Assembly (NCBI GenBank): GCA_026545225.1
Contig: CM048850.1
Coordinates: forward strand, 5,398,001 to 5,462,000
DNA: 64,000 nucleotides
Direction: 5' to 3'
Origin: Cornus controversa
Taxonomy: Eukaryota; Streptophyta; Magnoliopsida; Cornales; Cornaceae
Shown in pieces: positions 23,900 to 35,451 of this stretch; position 1 is the first letter of the stretch; each line of letters begins with the position of its first letter. A program made the translations under genes and the position numbers. A model generated the notes under the pieces. The model saw nothing but the letters and a program-made list of their open reading frames with translations. It searched no databases and was not told the origin of the DNA.

Positions 23900-26800
23900 T
23901 CCTCAGATACTCTGCACTTCAAGGATGGCAAAGTTGTTTCCCTTCCATAGTCTCTAACCAATATGTCCTTTGTCTCTAGCACCGAGTGATCCTATAGGGG
24001 CCTTCGTAGATAGGAGTCAGCTTTCCTATGCTTGGGTCCTTAATCGCGTAAGTGATCTTAAAGAGAACTAGATCTCCTGGATAGAAGCTTCAATGTTTCA
24101 TACGAGAGTTGTAGTATCACAACATGACCTGTTGATATGTTGTTACTCTGAATTAAGCTTGTTCCCTCATCTCCTCAATGAGATCCAAGCTTGCCATCAA
24201 TTTTCTTTTGTTCTAGTGTAACTCAAAGTGAGCAGTTCTGAAGCTTGTTAGACCTATTTCTACGGGGACTACTGCCTCAATCCCAAAAGCTAGGGAGGAA
24301 AGAATTCTCCCTAATGGGAGTCTTCGATGTGGTTCTATAGGCTTAGAGTATGCTTAGTAGTTGCTCAGGCCACAACCCCTTGGAAACTGCAAGTTGGGTT
24401 TTAATCATTTAAGCATCGTTCTATTAGCAACCTTAGACTACCATTTGCCTTGATGTCCTGGTGATGAATAATGATTTTTTATCCCAAGCTCAGAGCAAAA
24501 AATTTGGAATAGAGTGCTCTCAAACTATTTTTTTGTTTTCAGTCACTATGACCCTTAGAATTCCAAACCTGCACACTATGGAATTCTAGATGACATCTCT
24601 AATATTTTTCTTACCAATCTTAGCCAACAGCTCTACTTCCAACCATTTGGTGAAGTAGTCAATTGCCACAACAGCAAATTTGGTTTGTCCTTTCCCTTGT
24701 GGTAAAAGGCTAATCAGATCCATTTCCCACTAAGAAAAAGGCCATGGGCCAGCCATGAGTGTTAGCTCTTCTAAAGCCTGTCTCGAGACTTTGGCACTTA
24801 TCGCACTTCTTATCAAATTCAACTATATCTCTCTGCATTGTAGGCCAATAGTAACCCTATTGTATAGCTTCAATGACATGTCCCCTGTAAGATTTCCACA
24901 TACCCCTTCATGAATTTCCCACATGATGTATTGAGCTTCATTTGTTGAAACACAATGTAGATAGGAAAATGAGATGCCTCTTTTATATATAACTCTATTT
25001 ATGATCGTGTATCTGGACGCTCAAATTCTTGCCTTTCGAGCCTCAATCTTATTTGGCTGTAACTCCCCATGTCTGATGTATTTGAAAATGGGGTCTGCCC
25101 ACTCCATTCGCTAGGTGACTTGCTTCACATATTTATATTCCTTCCAGGACATGCTAGGCTCCTCCACGTATTCTAGGGGTATGGACTCACTACCCCCAAG
25201 CTTTAATACATTGGCTAACTGAGCCAAAACATCTGTGTTAAAATTCTCTTCTCTTGGAATCTGAAGAATTTTAGACTTTTCAAAATTACTGATCAACTCC
25301 TACACTTTTTGTAGATAGGACTTCATTTTGTCATCCTTGGCTTCATACTTTGTACGAACCTGTCTGACAATGAATTGGGAGTTAGTATAGGTCTTTAGTT
25401 GTCGTACTCCAAGAACTTTTGCTATCCTTACTTCGACTATCAAGGCCTCATATTTTCCTTCATTGTTAGTAGCCTTAAAGTTGAACCATAATCCATACTT
25501 GAAGCTTTCCCCTTCGGGGGAAGTAATTATCAACCCAGCCCCATAAGACTTAGAATTAAATGATACATCAACAAAGAGGACACATGTGTCGCTAGGGTTC
25601 ATCTGTTTCTCCTTGTTATGTGGACATAGTTCTTATGAGGTCGACTCTAAAACAAGAGTCCTATTACTTGCCCCTTTATTGTCGATCTTGGTTTATACTG
25701 AACATCAAATTCACCAAGTTCAACTGACCACTTTATCAATCGTCTAGATGTCTCTAGTTTATATAAGACTTGTCAGAGTGGTTGGTCTATCATTACCATT
25801 ATGGTATGGGCTTAAAAGTATGGTCTTAGTTTCCTAGTGGTGGTGACCCAATACAGAGGCCAATTTTTCAATCTTTGGATGCCTCTCCTCCACACCCCAA
25901 AGTACTCTGTTGGTATAATACACTGGTTTCTAGACCCCTTCCTCTCGTATCAAAGCAGAGATTACTACAGCTGGGAAGACCACCAAGTATAACAACAACT
26001 CTTCCCCTAGCATTGCTCAAGATAACAATGGAGGGGAACCAAGATAGTTCTTGAGATCGGTGAAGGCCTACTCGCATTCTGAAGTCTAGTGGAAGGCTTT
26101 ATTTGATGGGAAAAAGGGTTTTTCCCACGACGAAAATGAATCGAAATAAATAAATAAATTGGTTGAACCCTTGATGTATGAAAAATCATGTAACAATAAA
26201 AATATTTCCTATTTAACACGAATATGATTGCATGGAGAATATGGGATTCAGAGATCGTGTACCTTGATGGAGATAATTTTTCAATCCCCTAGTCTTCAAC
26301 AACTGATGAAAATGTTGATCTCCCTAGTCTACTGCCCGTAAGAATCACCGCCATGACCCTTGAGGTTGATTATCTATAAACCAAGTTCTTGTGAGAGAAA
26401 CCTAGGTTTGTGAATTGATTTCTCTCTATAATCTCTTACAACCACCTGTGTTGTAATTGAAAAACCCTAGTCTTACGACTTTCTTCAATATGGGAGAGAA
26501 TGAGACATTTATAGATGAGTATCTCCCAAGTCAACTTTCATTTCCATATATGCAAGATATAATAAATCATATCTTTATATAAAAGAAAAATATATATACA
26601 CTCCATATCTTATATTCTCCCTACGAAAAATAAGATATTATATATATATTTAAATTATATATATTAATATATATTTCAAGATATTAAAATATCCAATATA
26701 TTTATATATAATTTCACTTGTGCCCTTAGCATGTAATTAAATTAAAAATGTCCATCATACATTAAATCAATTCACTTTTAACAATCTAGTTGGTTTTAAA

Positions 26801-27640
26801 TCGACCCATTGGGCTAAAAGTGATGATCTTATTTTAGGGCCCAAGCTCTTATTGGAAGCATGTTCTAAAGTACATAATCAACCAACACCTAACATATTTG
26901 AATTTTAGACGTTGGGGTCCACTGCATATATCAAAGTGCTAACCAACCATGCCTATGGTTCATCACTCCCTCATACTTGAGAATAACATTCGCCATAACA
27001 CTGACAAATAGTAATTGCAATGACAGCCTTATAATTACTTTGATAATGACTTGTTGGCGATCTCCTTTTGTTTTTTATCAATAGGGAGTCCACCCACTAT
27101 TACTGAACAAAAAAACACTTTATGTAATGCAATATAAGTGACTTGTGGCCCGACTTTGGTAACCATACCATGCATACACCAAGTCATTGCACAATCTACA
27201 TCATTATGATTCGGGTCTTGAATCAAATCAATACACAACATTCATAATATATAAATAGTGTTTTTTGATAAGCAACATATCATTAATGAACCAATGTCAT
27301 TACATTCTGATTGGTGTTATAAAGGACATACAATCCCAACATTCTTGAGTACACAAAAGAAAGACATGCACTTGTCCATGGCACAGGAGATCGGCTTACT
27401 CAGTGCTGCTACTTTTCCTGTCAATTGTTAAACAACTTTGATCGACTTGGGCAACTTAATGTCAAGGATAGCCTAGATCTTTTTGGGGTCTGTTTTAATC
27501 CCTCTCTTGCTCATCATGTATCCCAAAAACTTTTTAGAGGAGACCCCAAAAGTGTATTTGCTTGGATTAAGCTTTATTACGTGTTTTCTCAATATATTGA
27601 ATGTGAAGAACCCAGAGGGCATGAATTAGGTTATTTTAAA
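23900..27640 (-). pseudogene. Tat pol remnants: RT, RNase H, integrase
   Basis: The RT end (27340-27640) shows the F-L-G-Y-M and RGIKTDP type of motif, followed by LTGKVAAL. After the copia solo LTR, RT continues at 26100 with KAFHQTSECEQAF-like sequence. The RNase H at 25111-25602 has SYGAGLIITSPEGESFKYGL, then ATNNEGKYEALI, then QIPREENFNTDVLAQLAN. This is the second, archaeal-like RNase H of the Tat group. Integrase at 23900-24900 shows WPFSQWEMDLI, then GQTKFAVVAIDYFTKWLE, then a C-terminal YEGPYRIT. It is a broken fossil with many breaks. Confidence 0.85.
26104..27341 (-). mobile_element. copia-type solo LTR inside the Tat RT
   Basis: On the minus strand it starts TGTTGGGATTGTATGTCC and ends CCCTTTTTCCCATCA, 1,238 bp. 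The flanks are TTATT (26099-26103) and TTCTT (27342-27346), which differ at one base. The RT motif series of the Tat element stops at one edge and resumes at the other, which independently supports the boundaries. The start resembles known plant copia LTRs, but the lineage is not certain. Confidence 0.8.
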
Positions 27641-27649
27641 CTTTTCACT

Positions 27650-30197
27650 TCTTGAAGACTTTTGATACAATTGAGATATGGGTTAGGAGAATTAACAGGA
27701 TGATCCTTCACTTCTAAAATAAGTTTGGAGGATTTAAGTGTGGATGATATTTGAGAAATAAAAGGTGTTTGATATAAGTCCCAAAGAAACCCCAGTTTTC
27801 ACCACCTATTTAGTGAAATACCTCAACTAACTGTCCAGAGTGATCTGGCTAAATTAAGTATTTCTTAAGTGTGTTGAGCATGAAGATATAGTATTTAGAT
27901 GAATGAAATCAAGTAAGACCGCACATACACACACACACACACCCCTTACATAGTGATTTATAGAGGTAAAACCCAAATTGGGGAAACATCCTCTTTGGTT
28001 ATGAAGCTATGGTAAGATCCATTATGAATGCTGATGTATAGTACACCTCAGTTATCTCTTCCTCACACACACTCACAACTCTCACCAACCTCACACAATT
28101 CACTCAGCTCTCACCTAATTCAAGCACCCACTGCTTGAGTCACTCACCAAGCTTACAACATTTACTCAAAACTCCCCTTGTCCAAGACCTCCGATGATCT
28201 GGACTCTCTTAGCAAAATACATCACAGTACATTTATGATTTATGATAAATACTCTTAAGTACTTAAAATAAGAATTATAAGTCACTAGGCTCAAATGGTG
28301 ATTGAAAGTTGTGAATACAAAGAAGAGCTTCAAAAGCTTGAGTAAGGACCTTGACAACAACTCTTTAAGGATGACATCAACATTTTGACAACAATACCAT
28401 GTTTGAATGATGAGAATGTGTTGTAGCTTGGTTTCTTGCAAAACTGGTGCTAGAATATCTTTCTGAATATGAACCAAACTTGCTCAAAACACCACAGAAG
28501 GCATAGCTTTAATCTCTATGCTTGCTGGTAGGTTTTTGGTTCAATAGAATAATAGAAAACCTTACTTAAACCAGCAGCCTCAGATCTGTGAGTTTTTGAT
28601 TGTTTTGCTAAGCATAATGAGGAATGAATTCTTATCTAAATATATGAATGAAATACTAGAATCATTGCTTAGCTCTCTCAAAAATAGCTTAAACACTAAG
28701 TAAAATCAATATATTTAGCCCAATTAATACATTGATATGCAGTCCCTCTATATATGCTTATCATATGACTATCAAACTACATGCATACTTTACAATACTC
28801 ATTATATGACTATCAAACTACATAAGATACTTTATAATGCACATTATACTTATATCCAACTACATGGCATACTTCGTAATGCACATGACATCACTTTCAA
28901 ATTTATGTTATAAATGCTTTCATATTTAAATTAACCATGACTTATTTAAAGACATAAGCAAAGATAACATCTTATACACAAATCAAAGCACTTAAGCTCA
29001 ATTTAAAATGCCTTCACAACACAATTTAAACACCACATCAAAACTTAAAACCAAAGAAAGGTGGGAGTAGTCGACAACTTAAAACAAAATTACATGTCTT
29101 ATAGCCCAAGTACTCTGCTCTCGTTTTACGGGCTACTAACCTAACGGTAGCGAAACCGGCTTGGCCAAGTTTTGGGCCTTTCACCCCAGGCCTTTGGGCC
29201 TTTTTTACTTCCTATGACATCCTCCCAAAATCAACATCCAACATGTAGATTTTCAAACACAATGATATAACCACCTCAAGAATTCATTAAATTCTATACA
29301 AATGCTTTAAGCCACATTACTTAACATTTAGTATGTACATATCATGCTTCACATAATGCAATGGGATTTAACTCATGAATATTATCTATTAAGTATTCTC
29401 ATAAAAAAATTTCCTTTTGGGCATTTTATCAAATAGACAGCATCACATATGCATAAATCAATTCACTAGTATAAATATGATTTTAAATGATCTAAACATG
29501 CTCCAATACATCATATACATCCTACATATCACAATATCATGAAGTTCACTGCATAAAACCTTAACTACAATGTTTTTTTGAAAAATATCTCATTTCATGC
29601 ATTTTATCGAACACATGGGGTATACAATGATTTCATGTCTTCAAAAGCACGCAAATGGTTCCAAAAGAAATATGAATGCTTTCAAAACCACGTCTACCTC
29701 ATGTACACTTATGATTGCAAGTATACAACACATTATTATGCCAAACATACTCCTTTCAAGTATATTAACTACACATTGCATTTGTTACTCACATATGCAC
29801 AAATAACAAGTATAATGGCTCAACATTAATACTTTAAACACAATTAAACATGTTAAATGTATAAAACTCAAAGACAATATCACTCTCATACAACTACACA
29901 TGCTAATTTCACAATATTGCAGTTAAGTGACCTATAGAATCAAAGAGAAGAAAGAGATAACACCCCTACCTCAGTTCCAAGATTTTAAAGTCAAAAGCCC
30001 TAATAACCAAATCTCCAAACTCAACCCATCGAAGCTTTTAACTGATTAAATCGAAGAGAATGGAGATGAGAACAACCTTTCCCCTAGAGAAACCCTTGGA
30101 TCCCACCTTAAACCCTCTAAATCTTCGAGAGAGAAAGTTGATGAACCTAAAGGGGAATGAGGTGAATAGGTTCTTTGATTTTTCTTTTTATAATAAT
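27650..30197. other. LTR-like debris without recognisable genes
   Basis: A copia-LTR-like leader phrase (TTTATAGAGGTAAAACCC at about 27958) occurs near a CA microsatellite (27925-27945). The stretch 29130-29215 has a GC-rich GGCCTTTGGGCC word set. A transcript-leader-like part follows at 29960-30160. I could not fix any element's ends. Small frames here (28166, 29578, 30046-30359) match nothing I know. Confidence 0.4.
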
Positions 30198-30202
30198 GCA
30201 AG

Positions 30203-31717
30203 TGATTCGTGTGTGAGTGTGACTCAAAAAGTATATCAATTAAAATTTTCCACACTTCGCAATAGAACGAATTCCTTGCAGAATAGGGCTATCGAAAGGG
30301 GTATCGTACCTCAAGGATTATGGTCTGATGAGTTGGAATACGGAATTAATTCTAATTAAATTTAGAAGAAAAGAATTCTGATTTTTAAACTAAATTAATT
30401 AAAAAGGAAAATAAAATAAATCAAAGATAAATAAGATAGTGAAGATAATAGGAGAGAAATCTAGGGTGTTTGACTTCACCACTAACTCCACAATCAATGG
30501 TCAATTGAATCAACTATAGGGGAATTACATCATGCATAAGTGGTGTCGGTGGCTACAAGCTCACCTTCATCTATCAAGAAGATAAAATATGATTAATGCT
30601 AAGCCATGGACTATCTTCAATTGGCATGGGCCATCTGCCTAACTACTCTAATCTAGGGTGCAGTATGGTTCATCTTCTCTAGGCATAATCCATCAAAGCT
30701 CATAACAATATATTCAGTGATTACCATTGTGTAATAATCCCTCTCATGATCACAGAAAACAAGAGAGATTGAGTTCAATAACAACAACTAAATATCTAAG
30801 ACAAGATAAGAAATCATTGAGATTGAATTTACAAGACTTTTATTGCTCAATTCTATAATAAGAATCCTCTGAATTACACAATCTATGCATGTATATAAAG
30901 GTCCCCAATAATTAAAATAATCAAACCATTGATGCTTTGTTAGGGCTACATCAAAACCCTAGTGGATGAACTAGCCGCTCATGGTAGAAGAAGAAGCTTC
31001 AATTGTTGAGGAAGAAGACATCATCTTTCTGAATTACGCGTCTGAATTTGTTCTCCAATGGCTTTGCAATATGTTTCTATTCTCTTCTCAGCCCTCTCCA
31101 AGCTCTGTTCTCTCTATGTAATCTCTCCCCCCAATTCAGCCTCCAAGTCTTCACTTTATTCCCCAAGAGAATACACCAAAGTCCTAATCCAATTAGGAAT
31201 AAATTAGGGTTTCCCGCAGCACTAATCAGGTGGATTTTTCTTGCTGACTTCGGCCTAACTTTTGACCCACTAGAAGTCCGATTTACGGAATTTTCGTGAA
31301 ATACAAAAGTGTGCAGAATCAAATTTCATTCAACTCCACGAGAGAATTATGTCGATTTGAGGCTCGAAAATAAGACTTCTGGTCTGTTATCCAAAACGGG
31401 ATTAAGACTGTATTATGCGCAGATTTGGGCTTCAAGCCCGAAACCTTCTTAAGCAGTTGTAATTCTCTTGGACCTCTTTCTTGGAGTGAATTGAGTTGAA
31501 ATAAATGATTGAGTGAATCTCCTTGATGTAGGCTTCATCTCACCATCTTGGATGTCTTCTTTAAAAGCCCAAAAGCTTGGTTTTAACTGAAATAATCATT
31601 AAGGCCCTGAAAATACAGAAAACACTAAAACAAAGTAAAATAACAAAATAATCTATCACTAAGAGAATAAAATACATAAGTTAGGAGGCTAGAATGCGTA
31701 ACATTCAACGCCTATCA
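30203..31717 (-). repeat. Athila 3' LTR
   Basis: Plus-strand ends are TGATTCGTGTGTGAG and CAACGCCTATCA. It is nearly identical to 39863-41377 and of equal length. The polypurine tract lies directly at its inner edge. Confidence 0.95.
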
Positions 31718-31730
31718 CACCCCCAAACTT
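31718..31730 (-). promoter_or_regulatory. Athila polypurine tract
   Basis: The minus strand reads AAGTTTGGGGGTG immediately before the 3' LTR start, the expected position for plus-strand priming. Confidence 0.8.
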
Positions 31731-33373
31731 ACATATTGCTAGTCCCTTAGCAATAGAATAAAACAAAACTAAAACAAAGAAACTACTAAACACTAACTAA
31801 ACTACCTAACTCCACTTCCGTGGGAGAAACGATTGCATTTAGCATATGCAACAAGCCTTTAAACCCCTAGGTTCCCCCTAGTGGACGAGTATAGTCTCGT
31901 GAGGGTTTCCAGAAATGTTACCCACAAACATTCAAAATTCTGTTTCAACATTAATTCAAGAAGAAGATTACAATATATAGTTACAAACTTGCATTTAAGA
32001 ATAATTTCAACTCTCAAATTCTATAATTCAAATCAATGGTCCCCATGCATAATTCACAACAACATATCTCAAAATAATCAACTCTAGCTCCCTCGTGTAA
32101 AGTGAACTAGCAATCATCTCATGTAGCATAACCAAGCTCTGAATATATTAAGGCACATACCCTTTCAACTCACTAGCTCCCCTTATTGAAATCATACTTC
32201 CCAACATGCATACATGACTTTTTCATCATTTTTTTTTCCTTCATTTTCTTTTTTTTTCTCATTGCTTTATTGGTTGTGCAATGTCTTGATCTATTAAGCT
32301 TTCTTGAAAGATCCATGTAGCAAGCTTTCAGTCAGTGACTCCCAAACCAGACGGCTTTAGGGCACTAGGCTTTAAGATACCCTGAAGACCTAATTACTCG
32401 AATTAGTCAGGCTACAAATCAAGACAACCAATGCTAATCTTTTCTCACCCTTTCACTTTTGACGCGAACACTCCGTGCTTCCTGAGGCATAGAGACCCGG
32501 TTACTCATGAAAAGGATCAAATTGATTGCTTATTCATCACATTCTTTTCTTCTTTTTTTTTCTTTTTCATTGAAGTCAAGTAAAACACATTATCGGTACT
32601 CATTCTCAAGAGATACTAATTAATATCAAGCATATGTAACTCAATAACTCAAAACCAAAGTTTATACCCCATAAGACTATGCTAGTGTGTCTGTGCATGT
32701 AAGGAAACTACAATTAATCACTCCAAAACATGTTATTGCAAACCATAATTAAAACCACTTAATTTAAATCACAGTTTTCAAAATTTTAAAACATACTCAA
32801 AAATTGCAAGTTAAGCACCTACATAAGGTATTAATCCTTTGAATAATGTCAAAACATTCTATCTAAAAACAAAACAAAACAAAATAAAATAAACAAACTA
32901 AGAAAATGAAATAAAATAAAATCCTAATACAAAAAGAATTTCACACAAATTTCCCCCAAATGCAATAAAGCACCAAAAATAGGCATCGCCTCACCCCCAA
33001 ACTTAAACTGTACATTGTCCGCAATGTACACCCAATTAAAGCATAGAGAAGAGTAAGAACGTTGTTACCAGAAATCCGGAGTAGTGGAAAGAAAATAGAG
33101 TACATCACTAGCATGAAGGCAATGAAGCACACCCCCAAACTTGGATGTCAAAACCTGTCAAAACGAACCACTATACCCCAAAGATCAAGTGAAATAGTAT
33201 GAGTGAAAATAAATATGAAAGAGAAAATCCTAAAAATATATATATATATATTTTTCCATTTTTTTTCCATTTTTTTTTCTTTAAAAAAAATCTAATGACA
33301 GAAAGAAAAATAAATTAAAAAGGAAAATAAAAACTAAGAATAAAATAAAATACAAAAGATGGTTACCTTCCTG
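31731..33373 (-). other. Athila 3' non-coding region
   Basis: No recognisable coding sequence lies between the env-like region and the polypurine tract. It is AT-rich with several homopolymer runs (32225-32260, 32550-32570, 33230-33290). Long non-coding stretches at this position are usual for Athila. Confidence 0.6.
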
Positions 33374-34597
33374 TCAAGGATGTGGTGGTGACTGAGCATC
33401 CGGATCCAAGTTTGCTTGGCGCATCAGTGCACGCATCATCCTCCTCATCTCTAGTTGCTCTTGGCGAGTGTCACGAAAGTGATCCGCCATCTCAGTTCTC
33501 ATTGCTCCAAACTGTATGGAGACCTCTGTCTGGAAGGTGCCAAACTGGGCTGTCAACCCAGAAATCTACCCCTCTAAATATTGATAATCATGGCCACCAG
33601 CCTGTGCATGCACCTCCTCTTCCTCTGCCTCCATCTCCTCTAGATCTTCCACCGGTGGTGGTATATCTACATGCTCTCCTCCCTGGGCCAACCGAGATAC
33701 CTCACCAGGCGCCGCTATGACTCTCTGGTGCATATGAGATCGACTCAGGTTCCAGTCATGCGTGCCATAATGAAGATCATGTGGAAAGGCAAGCTCGTCC
33801 TCATGGACTGCATATCCCTGTGTCACAAGTAACTGGTGAATAATAGTAGGGAATAGAAACACCCAGTCACTTGCACTGTCTGGTGCCTTGGCCACAACTT
33901 TGGAATAGAATTTCTCCATCTGGCCCCAGACAATCTGTGGGAATGACAACCAATGCCCAAAATGTATGGCATATAATGATCTGAGGAACTCTTGACGTCT
34001 CTCAGTTTTATGTCCAATTGGACATACATTCTTGAGTAGAACAGCGTCAAGGAACCATAAATGATTCGGCATTGAAGACTTTGAAGCTGCATTCCTTTTC
34101 GGCCCGAAAAATTGGTTGGCACACAAACGTGCAACCACATTACCCACTGACAACTCGTCGGGTAAAGGAGTGTAGATATGAGATAAATCATTTGGGCACT
34201 CATGAGGACAACCCATGGCAATGGCAATGGATGATATGTCCACTTGAACTATTGTTCCATCTACGAAAGAAGTAAGCACATCCCGCTCATTAGGTGTCGG
34301 TATTAAGTTCTAATAAAATACCTTGACAAGCCTCGGGTAAATAGTAGATGAAAGTGGAACAAAAATGGATGCCGACCGACGATGACGGATGTCGGAAATC
34401 CCCCATCGTGTCTTGGGAAACATACCATAAAGTTCGGCTATGTCAAACGTGGTTTCAAAGTTCAACGCCCTTGGATGCCATCTCTCTTGAATACCTTCTC
34501 GGCGAGATCGTGAAGAACCTGTGGTCGGATCATGCCTCGCTCGACGAGGATTACGTGAACTTGAAGCACCTTGGTGACTTGCTCTCTTTGGTGCCAT
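33374..34597 (-). pseudogene. Athila env-like / plant-transposon-domain region
   Basis: Conceptual products start with a basic N-terminus (MAPKRASHQGASSSR at 34597). Next is a domain with FVDGTIVQVDISSIAIAMG, then FLDAVLLKNVCPIGHK, which resembles the 'putative plant transposon protein' domain found in the third frame of Athila elements. An acidic stretch follows (33640-33680). Athila elements carry an env-like frame in this position. No signal peptide or clear membrane segment was visible to me. It is treated as fossil. Confidence 0.7.
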
Positions 34598-35047
34598 AAA
34601 AGTAGAAAAAGTGTGGTTGAGGAATTAAATCGAACACTTGGTGTGCACAATTCTTTTGTAACCTTCAACCTCCTCTTTTCGGCAATTTTTCCACCCAAAT
34701 CGAACAAGTGAATGCACCAAATTGATCCCCCAAACTTGGTCTTCAAAAGCCCTCAAAAAGATTTGAACAATTTCTTCAAAGAAAAACTTCACTTACTTTG
34801 ATGTTGAACTTGAAAAAATTGAGATCTTCCTTTGAGAACTAGTGATTTTTGATCCAATTTGATGTTGAAGTTGATGATGATCAATGTTGAATTCTTGTTT
34901 AATATTCACCAATTGAAGAAATTAATTTTCCAGATGATGTAGGACTTGAATTGGAGTTCAAAGAGGTCTAGGGTGCAAGTAGTATCAACATAGGAGGAGT
35001 GGGTGTCCATATATAAAGAGGATTCTCGGCCAGCCCCTCTATACCCT

Positions 35048-35165
35048 TGGGCGATCGATCCCCCTTGGAGTGGGCGATCGATCGCCCACCTGCTGGTGGG
35101 GATCCTTGAGAAAATGCATGGGGAGATCGATCCCCCTTGGCTGGGGCGATCGATCCCCCCGCCCC
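35048..35165. repeat. palindrome cluster with GATCGATC core
   Basis: Four GATCGATC-type cores lie within about 110 bp. One, GTGGGCGATCGATCGCCCAC (35070-35089), is a perfect 20-bp palindrome. The others are GGGCGATCGATCCCCC (from about 35049), GGGAGATCGATCCCCC (from about 35120) and GGGGCGATCGATCCCCC (from about 35143). The cluster is between the RNase H end and the env-like region. In contrast with the older elements, the central CG is intact in every copy. Confidence 0.85.
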
Positions 35166-35451
35166 CCCGGATGCCTGTTGGTCCCTCCATCGCCCAAGGT
35201 CTACCGAGAGCACGATTTTTCACCCGTCTTGAGTCCAAATACCTCGGTACACCTCTTGGCATCCTCCGGAAGCAACTTATACATCAAAAACTCAAAGAAA
35301 AAACGTTAAAACGCAACTAGAATTGAAGAAAAACTTAAGAAAACTAAAACTAAAAATTAAAATTAAAGAAAAATAAAGGAAATAAAGTATAGAAATACAT
35401 ACAAAACCTACAATTTAACGTCCGTAGGAGACGATTGACTCTCTGAAGGGA

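Larger units (their letters stand above)
14228..27650 (-). mobile_element. old Tat-lineage Ty3/gypsy element with antisense extra ORF
   Basis: Reading leftwards on the minus strand, the order is RT (27640-25610), the second RNase H of the Tat group (25602-25111), integrase (about 25000-23900), a spacer with about 85-bp tandem repeats, and an additional frame on the opposite strand (19200-22100). Then come three tandem dyads, a polypurine tract and the 3' LTR. This architecture is known for Tat elements. Four younger LTR insertions lie inside it: 14386-18503, 20671-21764, 22819-23647 and 26104-27341. The 5' LTR and gag were not found. It is an old fossil with many breaks. Confidence 0.8.

Noticed and set aside
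27925-27945. CA microsatellite
   Set aside because: Ordinary simple repeat without further structure.
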